A stretch of 64,000 nt of DNA from Mobilisporobacter senegalensis (GTDB lineage: Bacteria; Bacillota; Clostridia; Lachnospirales; Lachnospiraceae): assembly GCF_003752155.1 (NCBI RefSeq), contig NZ_RJVG01000003.1, positions 310,001 through 374,000 of the forward strand, in the 5' to 3' direction. How positions within the stretch are numbered: the stretch's first letter is position 1; each line of letters begins with the position of its first letter. Of the stretch, positions 34,929 to 42,859 are shown piece after piece. The notes beneath the pieces were generated by a model that did not search any database, was not told the DNA's origin, and saw only the letters and a list, made by a program, of their open reading frames with translations. The position numbers were made by a program, and so were the translations under genes.

Positions 34929-35510
34929 TTAATTTAAACCACTCCCGTCTGATTGAGAATCTATTTTTTTCATTGTATCTTCATTAATTGCCTGTTTTAA
35001 TTGTTTCATATAGCCTGAGAATTCAACTTCCTTCGTGCCATAGGTCAGATTCAAATCATATTCTAATGGTAACCAGGTTGCGATGTCTGCCTCATTATGC
35101 TGTATGATCGCCTCCATTTTATCAAGGGCTTTATAAATTTTTGCTTCTAACGTTTCCAAACCATTCATCTCAGCAAATAAATCTGATAATTCCTCTTTAT
35201 ATGGCTGTGGAATGGTATCTAACAATTTAGAAACTGCATCATTTTCAACAGATTCATCTGATTCTGTTTTTAAAAAGGCTGGAATATCGCCGGTAATTGC
35301 CTCTCCTAAATCATGACACAAACACATTAATATTACTTTGTTTATATCGGCTTCCGGAAATTCATCTTTCATAAAATAAGCCATTAATCCTAAACGCCAG
35401 CTGTGCTCTGCTACACTTTCGTGACGACCTGATGATGTCCATGAGTGACGTGTATTATTTTTTAAATTTTCTGCAATTGACATCAAGTCAAGAAATTTTC
35501 TTACATTCAT
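34929..35510 (-). CDS. HD-domain phosphohydrolase (YfbR-like nucleotidase family)
   Basis: 193 residues from ATG at 35510 (upstream GGAG; a longer frame to 35564 overlaps trmD and is not preferred). The HD metal site is clear: His in SVAEHSWRLGLMAYF, the His-Asp pair in LMCLCHDLGEAITGD, and a later Asp in KALDKMEAI. This pattern matches the COG1896 group, which includes 5'-deoxynucleotidase YfbR. The substrate is likely a (deoxy)nucleotide, by inference. It begins 16 bases after the trmD stop, so it is probably cotranscribed with rimM-trmD. Confidence 0.85.
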   Translation of the reverse strand: MNVRKFLDLMSIAENLKNNTRHSWTSSGRHESVAEHSWRLGLMAYFMKDEFPEADINKVILMCLCHDLGEAITGDIPAFLKTESDESVENDAVSKLLDTIPQPYKEELSDLFAEMNGLETLEAKIYKALDKMEAIIQHNEADIATWLPLEYDLNLTYGTKEVEFSGYMKQLKQAINEDTMKKIDSQSDGSGLN

Positions 35511-35526
35511 TTGTTTTTTCTCCAAT

Positions 35527-36288
35527 CTACTTTTTACTTTTGATCCAATCTTTTTCTTTATCACTCATTTCAGCCTTTTCAAGTAAATCAGGTCTTCGCT
35601 CAGCCGTTCTTAAAATAGATTGTTCCCTCCTCCATTTTTCAATATTTCCATGATGGCCCGAAAGGAGGACCTCAGGTACTTTCTTACCCATAAATTCTTC
35701 CGGTCTGGTATATTGAGGATACTCTAATAAATTATCCTGGAAAGATTCGAATTCTGCTGAGACATCATTATTTAAAACTCCAGGAACTAATCTTGATATT
35801 GCATCCATTAAGACCATGGCTGGCAACTCACCGCCAGTCAGTACATAATCTCCTATGGAAATATTGTCAGTAACAATCATCTCAAGAACACGTTCATCAA
35901 TTCCTTCATAATGTCCACATAGAAAAATAAGGTCTTCTTCTTTGGAAAATTCCTCTGCTTTCTTTTGATGAAAGACTTCCCCTTGTGGCGTTAAGTAAAT
36001 CACTCGGGGTCTTTGATCAGTTTTCGTATACTTCTTATCACTATTATCAATATTAATCATCTCTATGATACTTTTATATGCGCCATATATAGGAGGCGCC
36101 TGCATAACCATACCAGCTCCTCCTCCATATGGATAATCATCTACTTTAAGATGTTTGTTTTCTGAGAAATCTCTTATATTTACGGTATTTAAGTTAATCT
36201 GGCCTTTTTCAATGGCTCGTCCTGTAATGCTGGTATTTAGACCATACTCAATCATTTCTGGAAACAAAGTCAATACATGAAAATTCAT
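35527..36288 (-). CDS. trmD: tRNA (guanine-N1)-methyltransferase TrmD
   Basis: 253 residues. TrmD methylates G37 of tRNAs using SAM bound in a trefoil knot. Diagnostic stretches: [19 protein letters not shown] at the start, [14 protein letters not shown] (about residues 50-63), [12 protein letters not shown] (about 113-124), [18 protein letters not shown] (about 132-149), and [19 protein letters not shown] near the C-terminus. It lies 18 bases after rimM. The next gene in most Firmicutes is rplS, but here an HD-domain gene follows. Confidence 0.97.
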   Translation of the reverse strand: MNFHVLTLFPEMIEYGLNTSITGRAIEKGQINLNTVNIRDFSENKHLKVDDYPYGGGAGMVMQAPPIYGAYKSIIEMINIDNSDKKYTKTDQRPRVIYLTPQGEVFHQKKAEEFSKEEDLIFLCGHYEGIDERVLEMIVTDNISIGDYVLTGGELPAMVLMDAISRLVPGVLNNDVSAEFESFQDNLLEYPQYTRPEEFMGKKVPEVLLSGHHGNIEKWRREQSILRTAERRPDLLEKAEMSDKEKDWIKSKK

Positions 36289-36306
36289 CTTATCTTCCCT
36301 TCCCTG

Positions 36307-36816
36307 CTAATCCAACAAGCCTGGCATAATGTGGGCCTGAATCTGTTTCTGTTCAATATCAACGTTTAAAATACATTCTTTGATATAAGGCAGTAAAATT
36401 TCTTTTCCATCTTTGGTCTTTACCACATATACATCGTTGGCACCAGTCTGCAGTACTTCAATAAGTTCTCCCAATTCCTGTCCCTCATCTGTAATTACAT
36501 TACAGCCAATTAAATCGAAGATAAAATATTCACCTTTTTTAAGTTTAACGGCATTTTCTCTTGTAATTAAGAGATCTTTGCCCTTATACTTTTCTATATC
36601 ATTTATATTATCGATACCTTTGAACTTTAGAATTACAATTTGTTTAAAATATTTAACTCCTTCAATTTCAAGGTTAATCTGTTCTTTTCCTGTATCTAAA
36701 ATAATATTTTTTAATTTTTTAAATTGATTGACATCATCTGTTGTTGGAAAAACCTTAACTTCTCCTCTTATTCCATGGGTAGAAGTAATTACGCCAACTC
36801 TTATTAAATTATCCAT
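36307..36816 (-). CDS. rimM: 16S rRNA processing protein RimM
   Basis: 169 residues. RimM helps mature the 30S head near S19. The N-terminal RimM barrel has [21 protein letters not shown] (about residues 8-28), and the C-terminal PRC-barrel has [19 protein letters not shown] and the end [18 protein letters not shown]. Length is typical. It is separated from khpA by about 80 bases that contain a hairpin, and lies directly upstream of trmD. Confidence 0.95.
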   Translation of the reverse strand: MDNLIRVGVITSTHGIRGEVKVFPTTDDVNQFKKLKNIILDTGKEQINLEIEGVKYFKQIVILKFKGIDNINDIEKYKGKDLLITRENAVKLKKGEYFIFDLIGCNVITDEGQELGELIEVLQTGANDVYVVKTKDGKEILLPYIKECILNVDIEQKQIQAHIMPGLLD

Positions 36817-36858
36817 ACTATCTCCTTTGAAACTTAAATTATATATTTATTTCAAGAA

Positions 36859-36891
36859 AAGAGACTGCCTCAGTTCATGAGACCGTCTCTT
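36859..36891 (-). terminator. Hairpin between khpA and rimM
   Basis: AAGAGAC (36859-36865) pairs with GTCTCTT (36885-36891), and CTCA/TGAG pair inside, with a small mismatch. It is followed by TTTTCTTG on the minus strand. Probably a partial terminator that reduces read-through from rpsP-khpA into rimM-trmD. Confidence 0.6.
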
Positions 36892-36896
36892 AATAA

Positions 36897-37127
36897 TTAT
36901 TGTTGAATTTCAACAACAACTTTTTTATCATCTTTCGATGCGGCTGCTTTCACAACTGCACGAATTGCTTTTGCAATACGCCCTTGTTTACCGATAACTT
37001 TACCCATATCATCTGATGCTACTTTAAGCTCAACAACAATGGATTTCTCAGTTTCTGTTTCTGTTACAACCACTTCATCCGGATGATCTACAAGTGACTT
37101 AGCAATTACTTCAACTAATTCTTTCAT
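36897..37127 (-). CDS. khpA: KH-domain RNA-binding protein KhpA
   Basis: 76 residues, a single KH domain with the RNA-binding loop GKQGRIAKAIR (about residues 43-53). KhpA (YlqC) pairs with KhpB/Jag in Firmicutes to bind small RNAs and mRNAs and to affect cell-wall elongation. The gene lies between rpsP and rimM, the conserved position. RBS is GGAGGTGCAAGGTA just upstream of ATG at 37127. Confidence 0.95.
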   Translation of the reverse strand: MKELVEVIAKSLVDHPDEVVVTETETEKSIVVELKVASDDMGKVIGKQGRIAKAIRAVVKAAASKDDKKVVVEIQQ

Positions 37128-37180
37128 TACCTTGCACCTCCACCAAGCATAGCTTGTTGCGTGAATTTTTTACTAGTTAA

Positions 37181-37426
37181 TTATTTAATAATACCAGCAT
37201 TTTTAAATAGCTTATTAACTGTTTCAGTAGGTTGTGCACCGTTTGATAACCATTTTTTTGCAGCTTCTTCATTCACATTGAAAGCGCTTGGTTCCTTAGT
37301 TGGATCATAAGTACCAATTTCTTCGATGAATTTACCATCTCTTGGAGATCTTGAATCAGAAACAACTATTCTATAGAAAGGAGCCTTTTTTTGTCCTAAT
37401 CTTTTTAATCTAATTTTTACTGCCAT
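37181..37426 (-). CDS. rpsP: Ribosomal protein S16
   Basis: 81 residues, the normal size of bS16, which helps the 30S body assemble. The start [20 protein letters not shown] and the [18 protein letters not shown] block (about residues 26-43) are diagnostic. RBS AAGGAGG precedes ATG at 37426. It follows ffh by about 90 bases and is probably cotranscribed with khpA. Confidence 0.97.
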   Translation of the reverse strand: MAVKIRLKRLGQKKAPFYRIVVSDSRSPRDGKFIEEIGTYDPTKEPSAFNVNEEAAKKWLSNGAQPTETVNKLFKNAGIIK

Positions 37427-37515
37427 TACATTTCACCTCCTTAAAAACATTCCTTTGTTTTTGTTATATTTTTAAATGCCATCAGCTTAAACCAACAACA
37501 ATATTATAACCTTTC

Positions 37516-38862
37516 TTAAAAACCAAATGGAAGCTTAAATCCGCCTCTCTTTTTCCCTTTGCCTGACATCATACCAGACATTTGTTTCATCATCTTTCTG
37601 GAATTTTCAAACTGTTTTACTAATTTATTCACTTCGCTGATATCTACACCAGCACCAGCAGCGATTCTTTTCTTCCTGGAAGGATTTAAGATGTTGGGAT
37701 TAGAACGTTCTTCTTTCGTCATGGAATAGATGATTGCTTCCACACCAGACATTGCATTCTCATCAATGTCTACATTCTTAAGCTGGCTTCCAACTCCTGG
37801 CATCATACTGAGAATATCAGTAAGTCCGCCCATTTTCTTAATCTGCTGCATCTGATCCAGAAAGTCATTAAAGTCAAATTCTGCTTTACGCATCTTCTTC
37901 TCTAATTCTTTGGCTTTATCTTCATCAATTTCAGCTTGTGCTTTATCAATCAATGTGAGGATATCGCCCATCCCTAAAATTCTTGAAGCCATCCGGTCCG
38001 GATAAAACTGTTCTAAATCAGAAAGTTTTTCTCCCATGCCGACATAGAGGATCGGTCTTCCAGTAACAGCTCGAATGGAAAGGGCTGCACCACCTCTGGT
38101 ATCACCATCTAACTTAGTAAGAATAACACCATCGATACCAATCTTTTCATTAAACATCTCCGATACATTAACTGCATCCTGACCTGTCATTGCATCAACA
38201 ACTAAGATTGCCTGATGTATTTCAACATTTGTCTTAATCTCAATTAATTCTTCCATCATCTCTTCATCAATGTGAAGACGTCCTGCAGTATCAAGGATTA
38301 CCACATTAAAACCATTCTTTGCGGCATGCTCGATTGCTGCTTTTGCAATATTCACCGGCTTATGTCCATCTCCCATAGAGAATACATTCACACCTTGTTT
38401 TTCACCATTCACCTGTAATTGTTTGATTGCGGCAGGTCTATATATATCACAGGCTACAAGTAAAGGTTTCTTACCCTTACTCTTTAGCTTTCCGGCTATT
38501 TTAGCAGTAGTTGTTGTTTTACCGGCACCCTGGAGACCACACATCATAATTACTGTAATCTCATTGCCTGATTTTAGGGCTATTTCAGTAGTCTGATCAC
38601 CCATCAATTTAACCATTTCTTCGTTAACTATCTTTATTACCATCTGTCCAGGAGTTAAACTGCTCATAACATCCTGTCCAATCGCACGTTCTTCTACCGA
38701 CTTTATAAAATTCTTAACAACCTTAAAGTTAACATCTGCTTCAAGGAGTGCCATCTTAACTTCTTTTAAGGCAGCTTTTACATCTGCTTCTGATAATCTG
38801 CCTTTTCCTCTGAGGTTCTTAAATACATTCTGAAGTTTTTCGGATAAGTTATCAAATGCCAT
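37516..38862 (-). CDS. ffh: Signal recognition particle protein Ffh (SRP54)
   Basis: 448 residues. Order: an N-terminal helical domain, the SRP GTPase with GLQGAGKTTTTAKIAGKL (about residues 108-125), VACDIYRPAA, DTAGRLHIDEEMM and TKLDGDTRGGAALS, and then the methionine-rich M domain (about 330-448, FLDQMQQIKKMGGLTD and MKQMSGMMSGKG) that binds signal sequences and SRP RNA. It guides nascent membrane proteins to FtsY. It begins 23 bases after ylxM, its usual partner. No SRP RNA gene is visible in this window. Confidence 0.97.
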   Translation of the reverse strand: MAFDNLSEKLQNVFKNLRGKGRLSEADVKAALKEVKMALLEADVNFKVVKNFIKSVEERAIGQDVMSSLTPGQMVIKIVNEEMVKLMGDQTTEIALKSGNEITVIMMCGLQGAGKTTTTAKIAGKLKSKGKKPLLVACDIYRPAAIKQLQVNGEKQGVNVFSMGDGHKPVNIAKAAIEHAAKNGFNVVILDTAGRLHIDEEMMEELIEIKTNVEIHQAILVVDAMTGQDAVNVSEMFNEKIGIDGVILTKLDGDTRGGAALSIRAVTGRPILYVGMGEKLSDLEQFYPDRMASRILGMGDILTLIDKAQAEIDEDKAKELEKKMRKAEFDFNDFLDQMQQIKKMGGLTDILSMMPGVGSQLKNVDIDENAMSGVEAIIYSMTKEERSNPNILNPSRKKRIAAGAGVDISEVNKLVKQFENSRKMMKQMSGMMSGKGKKRGGFKLPFGF

Positions 38863-38885
38863 TCATGCACCTCCTGCATTTATCA

Positions 38886-39245
38886 TTATAATTCATTTAA
38901 TATACTACTGGATAATTCTTCTATTTCGTCAATTCTTGATATCTCTTTCGTTTCTTTTATCAAATTAGATATCCTGATGATTTCATTCACTTTTTCTTTC
39001 GTATTTTTAAATTTATCGACTAATTTTAATTTTACTTCATAATCTATCAGCTGCTTACTGCATCGTTTAATAATATCGTGGACTCCCTGTCTGCTAATAC
39101 CTGCATCCATTGCAATCTCACTTAACGATAAATCATTTTGAATATAATCTTCAAAAATTTGTTTCTGGCTTTCTTTCAGTAATTCTCCATAAAAATCATA
39201 AAGTATGGATAATTCTATTCGATTTTCAATAATATTGCTCTGCAT
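38886..39245 (-). CDS. ylxM: YlxM-type helix-turn-helix protein
   Basis: 119 residues. The sigma-70 region 4-like helix-turn-helix is seen at about residues 25-60 (EDYIQNDLSLSEIAMDAGISRQGVHDIIKRC). The gene is the conserved upstream partner of ffh; YlxM affects SRP function in Streptococcus. The C-terminal half is charged and helical. ATG at 39245 is preceded by RBS AGGTGGTG (39254-39261), which lies within one arm of a perfect 13-base hairpin, so translation may depend on where the transcript starts. Confidence 0.9.
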   Translation of the reverse strand: MQSNIIENRIELSILYDFYGELLKESQKQIFEDYIQNDLSLSEIAMDAGISRQGVHDIIKRCSKQLIDYEVKLKLVDKFKNTKEKVNEIIRISNLIKETKEISRIDEIEELSSSILNEL

Positions 39246-39254
39246 AAATCAAAC

Positions 39255-39287
39255 ACCACCTGTAAAGTAATTTTCTTTACAGGTGGT
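39255..39287 (-). promoter_or_regulatory. RBS-sequestering hairpin before ylxM
   Basis: ACCACCTGTAAAG (39255-39267) pairs perfectly over 13 bases with CTTTACAGGTGGT (39275-39287). On the minus strand the 3' arm contains the only good RBS of ylxM. There is no U-tract. RNA coming from the upstream oadA operon would form the full hairpin; RNA starting at the local promoter would begin inside the 5' arm. Confidence 0.6.
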
Positions 39288-39317
39288 AGTATATAACACT
39301 TAAGTGTGCTTTGTCAA
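39288..39317 (-). promoter_or_regulatory. ylxM-ffh promoter with palindrome in the spacer
   Basis: Minus strand TTGACA (39312-39317), 18-base spacer, TATACT (39288-39293). The spacer contains the perfect 12-base palindrome ACACTTAAGTGT (39296-39307), a possible operator. Confidence 0.65.
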
Positions 39318-39345
39318 GACATAAATATAAATAATGGCTATAATT

Positions 39346-40758
39346 TTATACCGGATAAGCGCCATTCGCTGTATCTGCAATTGTTTGATCTACTTTTGTC
39401 TTTTGAGCCTGACGATATTTAAAGAACTCAGTAGCTACCTGAGGGAATAAAGCATAAGATAAAATATCTTCATCCTGCTCTTTATATTGAATCATTTCTG
39501 CCTCTATCTTCTTAAGTTCCGGTTCTAAAAGATCGGCTGGACGGCAGGTAATTGGTTTATCATCTCCAATTGCCTTCTTTTGAACTTCTGGATCAAATGG
39601 TTTTACTGTCTGACCATATTCTCCACGAAGTACTGCCTTACTTTCTTTTGTCAGCATCTTATAACGTTCTCCGGCTAATACATTAAGTACTGCCTGTGTA
39701 CCAACGATTTGACTTGAAGGAGTTACGAGAGGCGGTTCCCCGAAATCTTTACGTACTCTTGGAATTTCTTTTAAAACTTCATAATATTTATCTTCTGCTT
39801 TTTGTTCTTTTAATTGTGAAACCAGATTGGACAACATACCACCTGGTACTTGATATAATAAAGTCTTTATATCAACCCCCATAACCTTTGGATTAAGAAG
39901 ACCACTAGCCAATGCTTCATCCCTCATTGGTCTGAAATAATCTGCAATCTCAGCTAATAATTGCTGATCAAATCCGGTATCGTATGGAGTTCCCTTAAAT
40001 GTTTCAACCATAACTTCAGTTGCCGGCTGACTTGTTCCCATAGAGAATGGAGACATTGCCGTATCAATTACATCACATCCAGCTTCTACTGCTTTCATAT
40101 AAGTCATTGCAGCCACACCGCTTGTATAGTGAGTATGAAGTTGAATTGGAATTTTAACAGCTTCTTTCAATTCTGTAATTAATGAAGTTGCTTCATAAGG
40201 AACCAATAAACCTGCCATATCCTTTAGGCAGATAGAGTCTGCACCCATTTCTTCAATTCTTTTTGCCATACTAATATAATACTCGTGAGTATATGCATCT
40301 CCTAAAGTATAGGAAATTGCCACTTGTGAATGAGCTTTTTCTTTATTTGCTGCCTTTACGGCACATTCAAGATTTCTCAAATCATTTAACGCATCAAAAA
40401 TACGAATAATATCAATACCATTAGCGACAGATTTTTGTACAAAGTATTCAACTACATCATCTGCATAATGACGGTACCCTAAAATATTTTGACCTCTAAA
40501 TAACATTTGAAGTTTTGTATTCTTAAATCCTGCTTTTAATTTTCTAAGCCTTTCCCATGGATCTTCTTTAAGGAAGCGAAGTGATGCATCAAAGGTAGCT
40601 CCACCCCAACACTCAACCGAATGATAACCAACTTTATCCATTTTATCAATGATTGGAAGCATTTCTTCTGTTGTCATTCTTGTTGCGATAAGAGATTGGT
40701 GCGCATCACGTAATATTGTCTCAGTTATTTTAACTGGTCTTTTTGTTTGTTCTGCCAT
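39346..40758 (-). CDS. oadA: Oxaloacetate/pyruvate carboxyltransferase subunit (OadA/PycB, 5S-like)
   Basis: 470 residues. The TIM-barrel carboxyltransferase starts with VKITETILRDAHQSLIATRM (Asp for metal binding in LRDAHQ), continues with LQMLFRGQNILGYRHYADD, and has the biotin-active-site Lys in DSICLKDMAGLL (about residue 180) and metal His pair LHTHYTSG (about 210). The C-terminal PYC/OAD tunnel domain lacks the fused biotin domain; a separate biotin carrier is encoded two genes upstream. The reaction interconverts oxaloacetate and pyruvate plus carboxybiotin. Last gene of the operon. Confidence 0.93.
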   Translation of the reverse strand: MAEQTKRPVKITETILRDAHQSLIATRMTTEEMLPIIDKMDKVGYHSVECWGGATFDASLRFLKEDPWERLRKLKAGFKNTKLQMLFRGQNILGYRHYADDVVEYFVQKSVANGIDIIRIFDALNDLRNLECAVKAANKEKAHSQVAISYTLGDAYTHEYYISMAKRIEEMGADSICLKDMAGLLVPYEATSLITELKEAVKIPIQLHTHYTSGVAAMTYMKAVEAGCDVIDTAMSPFSMGTSQPATEVMVETFKGTPYDTGFDQQLLAEIADYFRPMRDEALASGLLNPKVMGVDIKTLLYQVPGGMLSNLVSQLKEQKAEDKYYEVLKEIPRVRKDFGEPPLVTPSSQIVGTQAVLNVLAGERYKMLTKESKAVLRGEYGQTVKPFDPEVQKKAIGDDKPITCRPADLLEPELKKIEAEMIQYKEQDEDILSYALFPQVATEFFKYRQAQKTKVDQTIADTANGAYPV

Positions 40759-40818
40759 TGCGAAACCTCCTGTTTTTATAATCTATAATTATTTCCCATA
40801 TGTGAAATTGCAAAACTC

Positions 40819-41973
40819 CTATTTACCATAGATTGCAAGGAAAGTACCAGCGGCTACCGCTGTTCCAATTACACCTGCAACGTTAGGTCCCATAGCGTGC
40901 ATTAATAGGAAGTTTGTCGGATCTGTTTCAGCACCTACTTTTTGTGAAACCCTGGCAGCCATTGGAACGGCAGAAACACCTGCGGAACCAATCAGAGGAT
41001 TAATCTTACCACCGGATAATTTACACATAATCTTTCCTATAATAACACCGGCAGCGGTTCCAAAAATGAAAGCTACCAGGCCTAATGCAACAATTTTTAT
41101 TGTTGATACTTTTAGGAATGCTTCCGCACTTGTGGTGGCACCTACAGATGTTCCTAATAGTATAACAATTATGTACATAAGTGAATTTGCGCTTGTTTCT
41201 ACTAATTGTTTTACATTGCCGGCTTCTCTAAAAAGATTACCAAGCATAAGCATACCCACAAGTGGTGCGGTTGTTGGTAAAAGAATAGATACTACAATCG
41301 TGATGATAATAGGGAAACATATCTTTTCAAGTTTGGAAACAGGTCTTAACTGCTCCATCTTGATTGCTCTTTCTTCTTTCGTTGTTAATAATTTCATAAC
41401 CGGTGGTTGTATGATAGGAACCAGCGACATATAAGAATAGGCTGCAACTGCAATTGGTCCTAATAAATCCGGTGCAAGTTTTGATGCAAGATAGATAGAT
41501 GTAGGACCATCTGCTCCGCCTATGATACCGATTGCTCCAGCAGCTCCGCCAGAAAATCCCATCAATAATGCTCCCAGATAAGCTACATATACACCAAACT
41601 GTGCTGCTGCTCCAAGAATAAAACTCTTTGGATTTGCTATCAATGGACCAAAGTCTGTCATTGCACCAACACCTAAGAAAATAAGTGGCGGGAAGATTCC
41701 CCATTCATCTCCAACATAAAAATAATGCAGCAATCCACCAGGAACAACATTCCCTGCTGCATCTACAGTTGGCCTTGCCATAATCTCCGGAAATAAATTA
41801 ACAAGTAACATACCAAATGCAATAGGTATTAATAATAATGGTTCAAAATCATGTCTGATTGCTAAATACAGAAAAATTAACGCAACACCTATCATTACAT
41901 AATTTCCCCAGTATAAATTCTGAAAAGCCATCTGGTCTATCAGACCTTGTAATGCATTACTTATATACTCCAT
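40819..41973 (-). CDS. oadB: Sodium-translocating decarboxylase beta subunit (OadB/MmdB/GcdB)
   Basis: 384 residues with about ten membrane helices. The beta subunit releases CO2 from carboxybiotin and pumps Na+ outward. Family blocks are visible: IFPPLIFLGVGAMTDFGPLIANPK (about residues 93-116), the Na+-site Asp in GIIGGADGPTSIYLASKLAP (about 150-169), VPIIQPPVMKLLTTKEER (about 187-204), and GKINPLIGSAGVSAVPMAARVSQ near the C-terminus. RBS AGGAGG. It lies between the biotin carrier and OadA genes. The same subunit serves oxaloacetate, methylmalonyl-CoA and glutaconyl-CoA pumps, so it does not define the substrate. Confidence 0.95.
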   Translation of the reverse strand: MEYISNALQGLIDQMAFQNLYWGNYVMIGVALIFLYLAIRHDFEPLLLIPIAFGMLLVNLFPEIMARPTVDAAGNVVPGGLLHYFYVGDEWGIFPPLIFLGVGAMTDFGPLIANPKSFILGAAAQFGVYVAYLGALLMGFSGGAAGAIGIIGGADGPTSIYLASKLAPDLLGPIAVAAYSYMSLVPIIQPPVMKLLTTKEERAIKMEQLRPVSKLEKICFPIIITIVVSILLPTTAPLVGMLMLGNLFREAGNVKQLVETSANSLMYIIVILLGTSVGATTSAEAFLKVSTIKIVALGLVAFIFGTAAGVIIGKIMCKLSGGKINPLIGSAGVSAVPMAARVSQKVGAETDPTNFLLMHAMGPNVAGVIGTAVAAGTFLAIYGK

Positions 41974-42000
41974 ATGTTTACCTCCTGGGTTAGTTAAAAA

Positions 42001-42414
42001 CTAGTTAAGTGTAGCAATGATTTCTCCTGGTTCCACTGTTTGATTCTTCGCAACATTAATGCTTGCTACTACACCATCATTTGGAGCAACGATTTCATTT
42101 TCCATCTTCATGGCTTCAAGAATAACTAATACAGTGCCCTTCTTAACAGTATCGCCCACATTTGCTTTAATGTCTAAAATCTTACCAGGCATTGGTGCAT
42201 TTACTTTTGTTGCCCCTTGAGAACCTGTTGGTGCCGCCGCTGGTGCTGGCGCTGCCACTGGTTGAACTGGCACTGCCGGCTGAGCTGGTGCCACTGGCTG
42301 AACTGGTGCTGCTGGTTGAACTGGTGCTGCTGGTGCTACATAAGAACCTGCTGCAACTTCTTCCACTGCTACTTGATATACTTGACCATTAACGGTTATA
42401 TTATAATTTCTCAT
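42001..42414 (-). CDS. Biotin carrier protein with Pro/Ala linker
   Basis: 137 residues. A short N-terminal segment (MRNYNITVNGQVYQVAVEE) is followed by a Pro/Ala/Val/Gln-rich flexible linker (about residues 27-66, repeats of APVQP) and a C-terminal biotinyl domain with the biotin site EAMKMENE; the modified residue is K103. It ferries carboxybiotin between the soluble carboxyltransferases and the membrane decarboxylase. RBS AGGAGG. The repetitive linker DNA (42220-42340) gives many spurious frames on the opposite strand. Confidence 0.95.
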   Translation of the reverse strand: MRNYNITVNGQVYQVAVEEVAAGSYVAPAAPVQPAAPVQPVAPAQPAVPVQPVAAPAPAAAPTGSQGATKVNAPMPGKILDIKANVGDTVKKGTVLVILEAMKMENEIVAPNDGVVASINVAKNQTVEPGEIIATLN

Positions 42415-42434
42415 TATTGATATCCTCCTATTGA

Positions 42435-42782
42435 TTACGCTCTAATCCAAGTTGCCTTATTTGCTTTTTTAATTGATCGTACAACAAATCCATCCGCTGG
42501 AACATTATCTCCCATGGAAGCCATGATAGCTGCTGTTATTACAGCTACTAGCTGAGCATCTCCAATTAAGTTTTCTTGTTCGCTTGCTTCGATTTGTGAA
42601 ATAGTAGTATCTACTGCTTGTCTAACGGCAGTATTTGTTTCCTCTTTTTTTTTAAAGCTGTCAACTAACATAGGTATGAACTTCAATGCCCAGATAATAA
42701 TTGCTAAAAAAATTAATAGTACAAAGACTATACCCATACCAAACGCTGTATCCAACAATCCTTTGGTTAAAATTTCTCCCAT
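42435..42782 (-). CDS. OadG-family small membrane subunit
   Basis: 115 residues from ATG at 42782; the frame opens three codons earlier at a GTG, but that GTG is part of the RBS GAGGTG. One membrane helix (about residues 11-35, LDTAFGMGIVFVLLIFLAIIIWALK) is followed by a charged soluble tail. This is the layout of OadG/MmdD gamma-delta subunits that hold the Na+-pump decarboxylase together. The C-terminus VVRSIKKANKATWIRA is typical. It lies between the carboxyl transferase and the biotin carrier genes. Confidence 0.85.
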   Translation of the reverse strand: MGEILTKGLLDTAFGMGIVFVLLIFLAIIIWALKFIPMLVDSFKKKEETNTAVRQAVDTTISQIEASEQENLIGDAQLVAVITAAIMASMGDNVPADGFVVRSIKKANKATWIRA

Positions 42783-42859
42783 ATGATTCACCTCGACTTT
42801 TCTATGGAAAGTATTCTGAATTGAACACTATTATTCTTACAATATATGAAAGTTATATA

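Noticed and set aside
42220-42340. Short repeats resembling a repeat array
   Set aside because: They are in-frame APVQP-type codon repeats of the biotin carrier linker, not CRISPR or a transposon.
42192-42420. Leu/Cys/Trp-rich plus-strand frames
   Set aside because: Antisense to the Pro/Ala linker of the biotin carrier; composition artefact of the repeats.
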